Shown: positions 35,277 through 44,331, numbered from the stretch's first letter. The stretch: DNA of 64,000 nucleotides from Jejuia sp049889775 (GCA_049889775.1 JBMHCT010000005.1:186001-250000); one strand, 5' to 3'. The notes: generated by a model not told the origin, from the sequence alone. Numbers and translations: made by a program.

Positions 35277-35756
35277 ATGAATCAAGTATTTCAAAAAACA
35301 GAAAAGGATAATGCTTCAAAGCGGGAATTATTATTTACGTTTCAGGCTATCATAGTTACAGGTTTATTGGTATTTACCACCATTGCCTTTTTCTTCTATA
35401 ACAATTTGGAAATTGTAAAGGGTATTAAAGTAGTTTTTGCACCTTTCTTGTCTGTGGTGCCCCTATTGTTTGTCTTATCTATTTTAAGGGATTTGCGACA
35501 AGGATTTGCAGAAGGTAATTACACTAAACAGGAAGTGATAAAATTCTGTTTGGTAGCACTAGCTGTTACTGCTGCTTTTACAGGCATTACATTTTTGCTC
35601 TCCAAAATTGGTGCATTGGAAATTTTACTGGCGGCAATTATGGCGGTACTTAGCGTGGTGTTCTTCTTAAGAAGTAAGATTAAAGATATTCTGGGGATGT
35701 CCATCATCACGGGAATTGCAGAGGGTATCATCATATATATGATTTTTTTGTTTTGA
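35277..35756 (+). CDS. Small multi-pass membrane protein, unknown
   Basis: A 159-residue protein with a hydrophilic N-terminus of about 20 residues and four or five membrane helices. It has no catalytic motif that I can see. The gap to the previous gene is 31 bases and a hairpin terminator follows, so these genes and the preceding peptide probably form one transcript. Confidence 0.7.
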   Translation: MNQVFQKTEKDNASKRELLFTFQAIIVTGLLVFTTIAFFFYNNLEIVKGIKVVFAPFLSVVPLLFVLSILRDLRQGFAEGNYTKQEVIKFCLVALAVTAAFTGITFLLSKIGALEILLAAIMAVLSVVFFLRSKIKDILGMSIITGIAEGIIIYMIFLF

Positions 35757-35774
35757 TGATTGGTTGGCTAACCC

Positions 35775-35804
35775 AAAATCCCGTGGCTTTGGCTGCGGGG
35801 TTTT
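35775..35804 (+). terminator. Terminator-like hairpin
   Basis: AAAATCCCG pairs with CGGGGTTTT (one G-T pair) around a 12-base loop; only four T's follow, so termination may be partial. Confidence 0.6.
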
Positions 35805-35818
35805 AAAAAGATTAAAAA

Positions 35819-36088
35819 ATGGATAGACGCTTTAGACCAATGATTTTGATTTTTTGCGGTTGCCTAACTCTCATAATGTCAGCGATTGTAGAAGTTGGAG
35901 GTGGGGGTGCCTCTTTGATTTTTGTTCTTTCTGTACCAATCTTAATTGTACTAGGGGTATTATTTGGAATAAGTTATTGGTATTTAGATAAGAAGAGTGA
36001 TAAAAAGCTTTTAAAAAATATAGTATTCAGTATTTTCTTATTCATTTTGTTAGGGCTTACCTTTTTATTCTATCCTTATAACATTTAG
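35819..36088 (+). CDS. Small three-helix membrane protein, unknown
   Basis: An 89-residue, very hydrophobic protein with three predicted membrane helices and a Gly-rich stretch (EVGGGGASL) in the first loop. No family is recognised. The CPBP-family gene starts two bases after its stop, so the two are likely translated together. Confidence 0.65.
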   Translation: MDRRFRPMILIFCGCLTLIMSAIVEVGGGGASLIFVLSVPILIVLGVLFGISYWYLDKKSDKKLLKNIVFSIFLFILLGLTFLFYPYNI

Positions 36089-36090
36089 AA

Positions 36091-36771
36091 GTGATGAAAC
36101 CAAAACTCACCAAACACTTAATAGAATTTTCTAAAACCAAATTAATTTCTGAACGTAGGCGTATTCTGGAAATAATAGCTGTCGTTATTACTGCAATAGG
36201 AAAATTTGTATTCATGGATTTTTTAGAGTGGAGATTACCTTTTGTGGTGTTTGCTGTCTTAGGCTGGAGTATATATGTCTATCATCGAGCTAAAAAAGAA
36301 AAAAGTGTTTTAAAATACTGGGGATTTAGAACCGATAATTTTAAAAAAGCCTCAAAGTTCATATTGCCATTTGTTGTAATAGCCGTTGCAAGTTTTTTTA
36401 TAGTTGGATTGGTTCAAGGGACTTTAAATGTTACATGGCATATATTGCCATTGCTGTTAACTTATCCCATTTGGGGAAGTATCCAGCAGTTTTTGGCTAT
36501 TGGATTGATTGCTGGAAATCTAAACTATTTAAAAGTAAATAAACTGGCGGTTATTGTTCTAACGGCTATTTTATTTTCCGTGGTGCATTACCCATCTATC
36601 TGGTTAATGATTGGCACATTTATTTTGGCATTATTCTATGGTTATATGTATTTAAAAGTGAAGAATATTTATGCAATGGGCATTTGCCATGGATGGTTAG
36701 GGGCTTTGTTTTATTATACCGTAGTGCATCAAGATCCGTTTCAGGATATATTTATGAAATATTTTACCTAA
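36091..36771 (+). CDS. CPBP-family membrane protein with QQ in motif 1
   Basis: A 226-residue membrane protein with six to eight helices and the CPBP (Abi/CAAX protease-like) layout. Motif 2, FSVVHYPS, and motif 3, AMGICHGWLGA, keep the metal-binding His residues. Motif 1, normally EExxxR, reads IQQFLAIG, so the catalytic Glu pair is replaced by Gln. This may be a variant class or an inactive relative. CPBP proteins process CAAX-type or peptide-pheromone and bacteriocin-related substrates in other bacteria. It ends a run of small membrane genes. Confidence 0.75.
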   Translation: MMKPKLTKHLIEFSKTKLISERRRILEIIAVVITAIGKFVFMDFLEWRLPFVVFAVLGWSIYVYHRAKKEKSVLKYWGFRTDNFKKASKFILPFVVIAVASFFIVGLVQGTLNVTWHILPLLLTYPIWGSIQQFLAIGLIAGNLNYLKVNKLAVIVLTAILFSVVHYPSIWLMIGTFILALFYGYMYLKVKNIYAMGICHGWLGALFYYTVVHQDPFQDIFMKYFT

Positions 36772-36807
36772 AGGAATTTCCGTATTTTAGTAAGCAAACA
36801 GTTTTTA

Positions 36808-37686
36808 ATGGCATATTGGATATCCACTATAATTACGATTCTTGTGATTTACATTGTGATTAGTGTCGCATTGTATTATTTACAAGATTATCTATTATTT
36901 AAGCCTGAAAAATTACCAGAGGATTTTCAGTTTTATTATGAAAATCAGGACATAGAAGAACATAATTTGGAGACTAGAGACGGTGCTGTAATAAACGGAT
37001 TGTTGTTTAAGCCCAAAGAAAAGTCAAAAGGAATTGTGCTGTATTTAAAAGGCAATTCTAAAAGCATTAAAGGTTGGGGGAAGTTTGCGGTAGATTTTAC
37101 CAGACACGGTTACAATGTATTAATGGTGGATTATCGTGGTTTTGGTAAAAGCACGGGAAAACGCTCCCAAAAAGCTATTAAAAGAGATTTGCAACGTGTG
37201 TACGACAAAATAAAAGAGTACACAACAGAGGATAGAATTATACTCTATGGGCGCTCTCTAGGTTCTGGTTTTGCTGCAAAATTGGCTTCAATGAACAACC
37301 CGAAAATGTTGATTTTAGATGCACCTTATTACAGCTTAACCAAAGTAACCAAACGCTATGCGCCTTTTATGCCGTTGTCCATTTTAATTAAATACCCATT
37401 ACCTACCTACAAATGGTTAAAATATGTGCAATGTCCTATCCATATTATTCATGGTACAAACGACAAGCTTATTCCATATAAAACAAGTGTAAAACTGTCT
37501 AAGGTAAATCCAAAACTAACCAAGTTACATACTGTGATTGGTGGCGGACACAAAAACCTAAACACCTTTGAATCCTATCACTTAATGATTCATGATATTT
37601 TAACTAGCAAACCCCAAGATATCGATTTATCAACCACAAGTATTAATGTTAAACACACCTCAAAACCCACTAAAACGAAAGCTTAA
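36808..37686 (+). CDS. Membrane-anchored alpha/beta hydrolase (first of two)
   Basis: A 292-residue protein with an N-terminal membrane anchor (about 5-25) and an alpha/beta hydrolase domain. The nucleophile elbow is GRSLG, the Asp is in HGTNDKLIP and the His in GGGHKN, so the triad is complete. The oxyanion segment is LYLKGN where relatives, including the next gene, have LYFHGN. It belongs to the BEM46/YfhR-like group; substrate unknown. The next, paralogous gene starts 41 bases before this stop. Confidence 0.85.
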   Translation: MAYWISTIITILVIYIVISVALYYLQDYLLFKPEKLPEDFQFYYENQDIEEHNLETRDGAVINGLLFKPKEKSKGIVLYLKGNSKSIKGWGKFAVDFTRHGYNVLMVDYRGFGKSTGKRSQKAIKRDLQRVYDKIKEYTTEDRIILYGRSLGSGFAAKLASMNNPKMLILDAPYYSLTKVTKRYAPFMPLSILIKYPLPTYKWLKYVQCPIHIIHGTNDKLIPYKTSVKLSKVNPKLTKLHTVIGGGHKNLNTFESYHLMIHDILTSKPQDIDLSTTSINVKHTSKPTKTKA

Positions 37687-38470
37687 AAGGCTAGTTATTG
37701 TTTTAATAAGTTTATATGTTATGATTACTGCAGCATTATATTTTATGCAAGAAAAGCTATTGTTTCTGCCGTCTGTTTTGGAGCAGGATTATAAATACCA
37801 ATTCAACTATAATTTTGAAGAATTGAATTTTGAAACGGATGATGGCGCTATTTTAAATGCCATTCATTTTAAAGTTGAAAACCCCAAAGGTGTCATTTTG
37901 TATTTTCATGGAAATGCTGGTGATTTATCCCGTTGGGGAACTATTGCTGAATTTTTTGTAGAGAAGGGCTATGACGTTTTGGTTATGGATTATCGCACTT
38001 ATGGTAAAAGTATAGGGAAGCTAAGTGAAGCAGCTTTTTATAGCGATGCCCAATTGTTTTATGACCATTTAATGAAAAGTTATAACGATGAAGATATAAC
38101 AATTTATGGTCGCTCCTTAGGAACTGGAGTAGCCACATATATCGCATCCAAAAACAAACCGAAACAATTAATTTTAGAAACACCATATTACAGTATTGCC
38201 GATGTGGGGAAACATCGATTTCCTTTTTTGCCCGTTGAAACATTGTTGAAATACAAATTTCCTACCTATGAATTTATAAAAGAAGTTAACTGCCCAATAA
38301 CCATGTTTCATGGATTGAATGATCAAGTGATACCGTATGAAAGTGCTGAAAAATTATTTAAATCAAAGCCGAAAAACAATAAAACTTTAATAACAATTGA
38401 TGAAGCAAACCATAATAATATTATTGAGTTTGAAAGCTATCATAATATCATAGAAAAAATACTGCCATAA
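37646..38470 (+). CDS. Membrane-anchored alpha/beta hydrolase (second of two)
   Basis: A 274-residue paralogue of the preceding protein with the same anchor-plus-hydrolase layout. It has LYFHGN, the nucleophile elbow GRSLG, Asp in HGLNDQVIP and His in EANHNN. Long stretches align with its neighbour (DYRxxGKSxGK, YGRSLGxG, ETPYYS versus DAPYYS), indicating tandem duplication. The 41-base overlap implies translation coupling. Likely an esterase or lipase of the BEM46-like group. Confidence 0.86.
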   Translation: MLNTPQNPLKRKLKRLVIVLISLYVMITAALYFMQEKLLFLPSVLEQDYKYQFNYNFEELNFETDDGAILNAIHFKVENPKGVILYFHGNAGDLSRWGTIAEFFVEKGYDVLVMDYRTYGKSIGKLSEAAFYSDAQLFYDHLMKSYNDEDITIYGRSLGTGVATYIASKNKPKQLILETPYYSIADVGKHRFPFLPVETLLKYKFPTYEFIKEVNCPITMFHGLNDQVIPYESAEKLFKSKPKNNKTLITIDEANHNNIIEFESYHNIIEKILP

Positions 38471-38610
38471 TCTTAAGGTATTGAAATACAAATGCTAACA
38501 AAATCTTAAAATTTGTATTCTAAAGTTAAACATTTGTAAACTCTTGTAAGTTATTCGGGAAAATTTCGTCTATTTATACTAGTTTAGTTTAAGTTTAGTT
38601 TAGTTAAAGA

Positions 38611-38648
38611 AAAAGCCGGTGATATTTCTGCAAAAATCATCGGCTTTC
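38611..38648. terminator. Bidirectional terminator
   Basis: AAAGCCGGTGAT pairs with ATCATCGGCTTT with one mismatch around a 12-base loop; A and T rich flanks occur on both sides. It lies between the hydrolase genes and the convergent lysS. Confidence 0.8.
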
Positions 38649-38669
38649 TTATTTTATTTAGTTAAAGTT

Positions 38670-40361
38670 TTAAACCACTTCCACAAAAAGTCCTTCTTCA
38701 GTTTTTTCAACTTTAGCTAAACTATTTTTAGTCAATTCTTTAATAGATTTGTCCCACTTTTTATTGGATAAACCAGATTGAGATTTTAAATCTACCAATT
38801 CCAGTTTTTCAGCTTTATTCAGAATTTCTAAAATAGCTTTAGCATCATCACTAATCGCCAAAGGTTTTTTCTCTGGTTTCATTTGCGGGAAGAACAATAC
38901 TTCTTGAATAGACTGGTTATTTGTCAAAAACATAATCAGTCTATCCATACCAATACCCATTCCAGAGGTTGGAGGCATACCATATTCCAATGCTCGTAAA
39001 AAGTCGTAATCAATTGTCGCAGTAGCTTCGTCATCACCTTTTTTAGCCAATTCTAACTGGTGCTCAAAACGCTCACGTTGATCGATAGGGTCATTTAGCT
39101 CACTATAAGCATTGGCGATTTCTTTTCCGCAAACCATTAACTCAAAACGCTCCGTTAGTTCAGGATTTTCGCGATGTTCCTTACATAACGGGCTCATCTC
39201 TTTTGGATAGTCTGTTATAAAGGTTGGTTGAATATAATTGCCTTCACACTTCTCACCAAAAATCTCATCAATTAACTTGCCTTTACCCATCGTGTCGTCC
39301 ACTTCAATACCTAAATCTTTAGCGGCTTGACGAATCTCAACTTCAGACTTTCCTGTAATATCAAATCCTGTAAAATGTTTGATGGAATCTGCCATAGTTA
39401 CGCGTGCATAGGGCGCTTTAAAATCTATTTCATGTTCACCGAAAGTTGCTTTTGTGGTGCCATTTACAGCTGTAGCGCAATACTCCAATAATTGTTCACA
39501 GAAATCCATCATCCAGTTATAATCTTTGTAAGCGACATAGATTTCCATAGCTGTAAACTCTGGATTATGCGTACGGTCCATGCCTTCATTTCTGAAGTTT
39601 TTAGAAAACTCGTAAACCCCATCAAAACCACCAACAATTAGTCGCTTTAAATACAACTCATTAGCTATTCTCATGTACAATGGAATATCTAAAGAATTGT
39701 GGTGTGTAATAAAAGGACGTGCCGCAGCACCACCGGCAATGGGTTGTAAAACAGGAGTTTCAACTTCAAAATAACCAGCATCATTAAAAAATGATCGCAT
39801 AGCATTAAACAACTTGGTGCGCTTAACAAAAACGTCTTTTACGTGCGGATTTACCACTAAATCTGCATAACGCTGTCTGTAACGTAATTCAGGGTCGTTA
39901 AACTCGTCATAGGTATTGCCCTCAGCATCAGTTTTAGGTAAGGGCAAAGGTTTTAAAGCTTTACTTAATAGTGTAAAATCTTTAACCATCACCGTTTTTT
40001 CACCAACTTTGGTAGTAAAGAGTTCGCCTTCAATACCAATAAAATCTCCGATATCTAGAAGTTTTTTATAAACATCGTTGTACTTGCTTTTATCATCGCT
40101 AGTACAAATTTCATCACGATTAAAATATACCTGTATACGACCTTCAGAATCTTGTAATTCTGCAAAACTTGCGCTTCCTTGAATACGGCGCGACATTAAT
40201 CTACCGGCAATAACAACTTTTTTTCCTTCTTCAAAATCTGATTTAATATCCTTTGTAGTTTGTTTAACAGGATATAAATCTGCAGGATAAGGGTTAATGC
40301 CTATGTCTCTTAATTTTGCGAGTTTATCGCGTCTCACCAATTCTTGTTCTGAAAGCTGCAT
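38670..40361 (-). CDS. lysS: Lysyl-tRNA synthetase, class II
   Basis: Charges tRNA-Lys. The 563-residue protein has the N-terminal OB-fold (RLMSRRIQGSASFAELQD) and the class II catalytic core with motif 2 (FRNEGMDRTHNPEFTAMEIY) and motif 3 (GMGIGMDRLIMFLT). A C-terminal region of about 65 residues extends past motif 3, as in Bacteroidota homologues. The frame is open to 40385, but the TAATTTTG -7 box at 40383-40390 overlaps that codon, so the ATG at 40361 is the start, with a leader of about 15 bases. Confidence 0.96.
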   Translation of the reverse strand: MQLSEQELVRRDKLAKLRDIGINPYPADLYPVKQTTKDIKSDFEEGKKVVIAGRLMSRRIQGSASFAELQDSEGRIQVYFNRDEICTSDDKSKYNDVYKKLLDIGDFIGIEGELFTTKVGEKTVMVKDFTLLSKALKPLPLPKTDAEGNTYDEFNDPELRYRQRYADLVVNPHVKDVFVKRTKLFNAMRSFFNDAGYFEVETPVLQPIAGGAAARPFITHHNSLDIPLYMRIANELYLKRLIVGGFDGVYEFSKNFRNEGMDRTHNPEFTAMEIYVAYKDYNWMMDFCEQLLEYCATAVNGTTKATFGEHEIDFKAPYARVTMADSIKHFTGFDITGKSEVEIRQAAKDLGIEVDDTMGKGKLIDEIFGEKCEGNYIQPTFITDYPKEMSPLCKEHRENPELTERFELMVCGKEIANAYSELNDPIDQRERFEHQLELAKKGDDEATATIDYDFLRALEYGMPPTSGMGIGMDRLIMFLTNNQSIQEVLFFPQMKPEKKPLAISDDAKAILEILNKAEKLELVDLKSQSGLSNKKWDKSIKELTKNSLAKVEKTEEGLFVEVV

Positions 40362-40382
40362 GCCTAATTTTATTTTGAGGTG

Positions 40383-40390
40383 CAAAATTA
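40383..40390 (-). promoter_or_regulatory. -7 box of lysS promoter
   Basis: On the minus strand TAATTTTG matches TAnnTTTG. It lies 21 bases before the lysS ATG at 40361 and rules out the upstream start. No clear TTTG box is found at the usual distance. Confidence 0.55.
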
Positions 40391-40466
40391 CATTATTTGT
40401 AAAAATTACATAGCATATTGCTTAAGAATAGTTAATCCTGATTGTTTAGAATATTTCTGTAGTTTT

Positions 40467-41273
40467 TTAATGGATTAATTCTTGTTCTATATCTGATTTA
40501 TAAACTTTAACTCCAGCATTTATATTTATAAATCTACCAGGTTTGGTGTATTTTTCATAAGCTACTTGGAAATTTGTTGTAGCTAAGTTGGTTTCAGATT
40601 TTGCTTTGTGTGCTAGACCTAAGAAGTAATAGGTGTCTGGTACATCATCAAAAACTGTTATTTGGTTTTTAAATGCTGTGATAGCTTTATCATATTGCTT
40701 GTCAAAGAAATAGAGTAGTCCTAAAGAATGATAGTCTGTTAAATCTATGTCACTTTTACTATCATAGCTTTTAATGAAATCCTCAATTATTTTTATTCCT
40801 TTCTCGTAATTTCCCATTTTTCCGTAGGCTAATCCCAGTATTATTTTCATGTTTTTTTCACCTCCAGGAGTTGTTTGAAAATAGGATTTTGGTAAAGCGT
40901 AGAACCTTTCTAAATCTTCAATACAAAGTTTGTAGTTTTTGTATTGCCAATACCAATACGCTCTATAGCACAAATAATCTAGGGGTTTCAATGCCACCGC
41001 TTTGTTTAATATATCTAGCCCTTCTTTTAAAAGCCCTCTTTTGAAATACGGAACAGATTTTTCATAATAGGCCCAATCAAAATTTGGAGCCAGAGCGATG
41101 GCTTCATCAAACAATAATTGAGATGCCTTACTGCCTTGTTTTTCTTCTATGGCTTTATAACAAAGGTTGCACGCCTTTCGTTCTGTAGAGTTTTCATCAT
41201 AAATAAAACAATTGGGTTGCGCTAGAGTACATTGAAAAATTGAAAAAAATAGTACGATTAGAGGTTTACTCAT
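40467..41273 (-). CDS. Exported TPR-repeat protein
   Basis: A 268-residue protein with a signal peptide ending CTLAQ and at least five TPR-like helix pairs (WAYYEKSVPYFKRGLLKEGLDILNKA; YDKAITAFKNQITVFDD; TYYFLGLAHKAKSETNLATTNF). The first mature segment has a CNLC pair in RKACNLCYKA. It is the last gene of a four-gene envelope operon, overlapping the lipoprotein gene by four bases. Probably a periplasmic scaffold. Confidence 0.78.
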   Translation of the reverse strand: MSKPLIVLFFSIFQCTLAQPNCFIYDENSTERKACNLCYKAIEEKQGSKASQLLFDEAIALAPNFDWAYYEKSVPYFKRGLLKEGLDILNKAVALKPLDYLCYRAYWYWQYKNYKLCIEDLERFYALPKSYFQTTPGGEKNMKIILGLAYGKMGNYEKGIKIIEDFIKSYDSKSDIDLTDYHSLGLLYFFDKQYDKAITAFKNQITVFDDVPDTYYFLGLAHKAKSETNLATTNFQVAYEKYTKPGRFININAGVKVYKSDIEQELIH

Positions 41274-41767
41274 GATTTTAGAATTTTTCCATTAACAATT
41301 TTTACTGTATAGAACGAATATCCATCATAGGATTCACCTTTATAAATAGCATGATTCCAATGTTCTAAATGTTTAAATATAGAGGCGAAGTGCGCTTCAA
41401 TATCATTCTGGTCAGTTGTGGCGTTAAAATCTGAATCTAAAACCTCAGTGCGAATTCGTTCAATTTTATTATTACAATTAATAGCAAATCGAATAATGAT
41501 GTAACCTGTAAAATATGCATATTTAGGTTTGAAAGTATAGGCGTTTAGTAATGCTTCTTCTAGTGCTCGTGTACCACCAGTGTAATAAATTAAAGCGCGT
41601 TTATGTAATATCTTACTCGAATCGCAGAATTTGAAATTTGGATTGTCTATCTCTGGATTGAACTCCGTATCGCCGATATGGTTTTTGTAGGTCGTTTTAG
41701 ATATTTTTAAATCTTTACAGCCTACAAACACTATAAAAACCATTAGGGCATATATGTAAAACTTCAT
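41270..41767 (-). CDS. Small lipoprotein of unknown function
   Basis: A 165-residue lipoprotein with the lipobox VFVGC (Cys about 17). The C-terminal half (YIIIRFAINCNNKIERIRTEVLDSDFN) has the beta pattern of TonB C-terminal-like domains, though this is tentative. It starts immediately after the stop of the thioredoxin-like gene and overlaps the next start by four bases. Confidence 0.7.
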   Translation of the reverse strand: MKFYIYALMVFIVFVGCKDLKISKTTYKNHIGDTEFNPEIDNPNFKFCDSSKILHKRALIYYTGGTRALEEALLNAYTFKPKYAYFTGYIIIRFAINCNNKIERIRTEVLDSDFNATTDQNDIEAHFASIFKHLEHWNHAIYKGESYDGYSFYTVKIVNGKILKS

Positions 41768-42652
41768 TTAGTAAGTTTTAATGGTTTCTAGATTTTCAGC
41801 TAAATCTTTATTATCAGGAAATAGTGCTACTGCTTTTTCTAATACTGCTATGGCTTCGGCTTTTTTCTTTTGAAACCCTAATGTGTTTGCTAAACTCATG
41901 TAAGTTCTGGGTTCTTCAGGAAACAGTTTGTTGTTGAGTTTAAAAACTAAAGTAGCCGCTTCATATTTATTTTCAGTAAATAAAACACTAGCATAGGTAT
42001 TGAGTTCAAACATACTCTCTAGCTTATTTTTGTAAGCTTTTAATAGTTTTTTATGTTGTTTTTCTAAGCCGTTTAGTCCGTTGTGTTTTAAAATATGATC
42101 AATTTCAGTTACTATTTGATAATTGCTTTTGTAATTGTTTGAAGTGATGATATTTAATATATCCTTTTCTAAGGACTCAACGGGTGTTTCTACAATTCTA
42201 TTGATTTCTTTTCCATTTTTATAGAAAATAAAGGTAGGAACTCTATGTATGTTTAAACCAGATTCTTCATGATTTGGACTTTTTTTATACATATTACGTT
42301 TTCGCCCTAGAGCAATTGCCGAAAGTTGGTTTTTAGGAAAATTACAAGCTTCTAATATTTTGTAAAACCTGGGTACTTCGCGTTTGCTATCGCCACACCA
42401 AGTACCCATAAATAGCTTTATAGAATAGTCGTTAAGTTTTGTTCCAATTTGCTCTATAACCTTTTTATCAAGATTATATTTTTCATAGTTTTCATCAAAC
42501 CATAAATTGTAGTTTGCTCCCGTTAATCCTTCTCTATTAATTTTTCCGAGTAAAAATGGTTTTTCACCTTCAGTAGCAATTTCAATATTTACATCTTGGG
42601 CAGCTAATGCATTTAGGCCGCAGATAGCGATAATTAGAATAAAGTATTTCAT
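41768..42652 (-). CDS. Exported thioredoxin-like protein with TPR tail
   Basis: The 294-residue protein has a signal peptide ending ALAAQ, a thioredoxin-fold domain (about 70-165) and TPR-like helices at the C-terminus (about 200-290). The active-site segment is GTWCGDSKREVPRF: one Cys then Gly-Asp-Ser, so it is CxxS instead of CxxC. The cis-Pro region VPTFIFYKNGKEI is intact. A single-Cys site fits isomerase or mixed-disulfide chemistry better than net oxidation or reduction. It lies seven bases after the DUF1573 gene. Confidence 0.82.
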   Translation of the reverse strand: MKYFILIIAICGLNALAAQDVNIEIATEGEKPFLLGKINREGLTGANYNLWFDENYEKYNLDKKVIEQIGTKLNDYSIKLFMGTWCGDSKREVPRFYKILEACNFPKNQLSAIALGRKRNMYKKSPNHEESGLNIHRVPTFIFYKNGKEINRIVETPVESLEKDILNIITSNNYKSNYQIVTEIDHILKHNGLNGLEKQHKKLLKAYKNKLESMFELNTYASVLFTENKYEAATLVFKLNNKLFPEEPRTYMSLANTLGFQKKKAEAIAVLEKAVALFPDNKDLAENLETIKTY

Positions 42653-42659
42653 AAATTGA

Positions 42660-43079
42660 TTAGTTTAGAGCTAACTCAGTTTTAGCTACTACTGTTCCTT
42701 TAATTTTCAGTGTTTTTCGCACCTCTTTGGCATTTGATACTACAGTAATGGTTTTGCTAAAGCTACCGAGTTTTTTGGTATTGTAATTAACTTGTAATTC
42801 ACCTTCTTTCCCGGGAAGAATAGCTGCTTTTGAGTACGATGGCACCGTGCAACCACAACTGGTTTTAACATCTGAAATTACTAGTGGCGCATTACCTTTG
42901 TTTATGAATTTAAAGATTCTTGTACCATTAGAACCTTGTTCTACAGTACCATAGTCTAAAGTTTCAACTTCAAAATTGATAATGGCAACTTTTTCTAGCA
43001 TTGCATAATCTTGCGCTTGTGATAGGCCACAAAGCCCCATAAAAAATACAGTTAATAATATGTTTACTGTTCGTTTCAT
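42660..43079 (-). CDS. DUF1573 periplasmic protein
   Basis: A 139-residue exported protein (signal peptide ending GLSQAQ) with one DUF1573 domain: FEVETLDYGTVEQGSNGTRIFKFINKG and the typical SCGCTVP motif. The Ig-like domain is common in Bacteroidota and has no assigned activity. It is the first gene of an operon with a thioredoxin-like protein, a lipoprotein and a TPR protein. Confidence 0.9.
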   Translation of the reverse strand: MKRTVNILLTVFFMGLCGLSQAQDYAMLEKVAIINFEVETLDYGTVEQGSNGTRIFKFINKGNAPLVISDVKTSCGCTVPSYSKAAILPGKEGELQVNYNTKKLGSFSKTITVVSNAKEVRKTLKIKGTVVAKTELALN

Positions 43080-43190
43080 GTTTAAATGATTTTTATGATT
43101 AATACGAAAGCAAACTTAAATGCTATTTCAAAAAAATAAAGGAAAATACTGGGTTGAAATCGGGACTAGTACCTAGGTTGAATTTTGTAA

Positions 43191-44249
43191 CTACTTGTTA
43201 AACAAAGACTTTAGGTTGTCTCTGGAATTAACGTTAAGCTTTTTATATAGGTTGTTTACATGTGTTTTAACAGTGCTGAGGCTCACAAAAAGTGCTTCTG
43301 CAATTTCTTTGTTGGTACGTTCTTCTAATATTAAATCGAGTACTTTTTGTTCTTGTTTGGTAAGTTGTTCTTTGTTGGTTTTACTTTTAGAGTTTTTCTT
43401 TGCTCTGTGTTTTTTAATAAACCAAAAGTTAACAACTACTGAAACTAGCAGCAGGATTATTAGTGCATAAATCCAGTTGAAACTAGAAGTTGCTTCTCTG
43501 GGTGTGATACTATAAATATCGGCCTCAATTTCAGATTGGTATTGTCTCGTGTAAGGAGAGTTTGGGTATTTCTCGTTTAATCGCTCCAATACGTCATTGT
43601 AGTATTTATTTGAAGTTAAGTCCGCTAAGTAGTATTGGTGAAGTGGGCTCCCTCTTTCAGATAGAAATGCGTAAATATATAATTCAGCCAGAGGTTCATC
43701 CAATTGTTCTCCAAAATCTTGTAAGGTTTTGAACCATTTTTTATTGTTAAGGTCTCTATTGGCTTTACTTCTAAATTCGGCATAATCAAATCGCATTTCT
43801 CCAATTAATGAATCAATTCTTATAAAAGTAGAGGCCTTTACATTTGAAGCCTTAATATCACAAAACATTTCTGCATCAAATGATAAAGGAAAACTAATCG
43901 TATCTGAGTTTTTGGCGATAAACAAAATTTCTTTGCTATCGGCGCAGTGCCCATCAAAATGATTAGACTCCATGTTTTCTGATGTACAGTTGTCTACATG
44001 TATTTTGTAAATTTTATTTGAATTTTCAATTTCATTTCCAGTAAATTCAAAATAACCATTTGCATCAGCCGAAGTTTTAGAAATAATCTGTTCGTTATTA
44101 ATATTGGCCAAAGTGCGATAATCGTCAATAACTGAGAGATAAACATCACCTTGCCAACGTTCGGTATCCACAAAACCATTAAAATTATATTGCGCAAAAA
44201 CAGGATTTGTAATAGACGTAATAAATAGTATAACGAAAAATAATCTCAT
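43191..44249 (-). CDS. Membrane-spanning regulator with LuxR-type HTH
   Basis: The 352-residue protein has a signal peptide, a periplasmic domain of about 240 residues beginning with a carboxypeptidase-like beta fold, a membrane helix (about 258-277, WIYALIILLLVSVVVNFWFI), and a cytoplasmic LuxR-type HTH (about 292-350) with LTKQEQKVLDLILEERTNKEIAEALFVSLSTVKTHVNNLYKKL. It probably senses an envelope signal and binds DNA while membrane-bound. It lies 111 bases upstream of the DUF1573 operon on the same strand, making that operon a candidate target. Confidence 0.87.
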   Translation of the reverse strand: MRLFFVILFITSITNPVFAQYNFNGFVDTERWQGDVYLSVIDDYRTLANINNEQIISKTSADANGYFEFTGNEIENSNKIYKIHVDNCTSENMESNHFDGHCADSKEILFIAKNSDTISFPLSFDAEMFCDIKASNVKASTFIRIDSLIGEMRFDYAEFRSKANRDLNNKKWFKTLQDFGEQLDEPLAELYIYAFLSERGSPLHQYYLADLTSNKYYNDVLERLNEKYPNSPYTRQYQSEIEADIYSITPREATSSFNWIYALIILLLVSVVVNFWFIKKHRAKKNSKSKTNKEQLTKQEQKVLDLILEERTNKEIAEALFVSLSTVKTHVNNLYKKLNVNSRDNLKSLFNK

Positions 44250-44331
44250 AGCACTAAACTACTATAAATTTTGAATTTTGAAACTGTAACAAACTAAATA
44301 AGAAAACGTCATATAAGTAATCATCAATCAT

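Noticed and set aside
38579..38608. Short tandem TTTAG repeats as a CRISPR or iteron array
   Set aside because: The unit is five to six bases with no spacers, only about 30 bases long, and lies just before a terminator; it is simple-sequence DNA.
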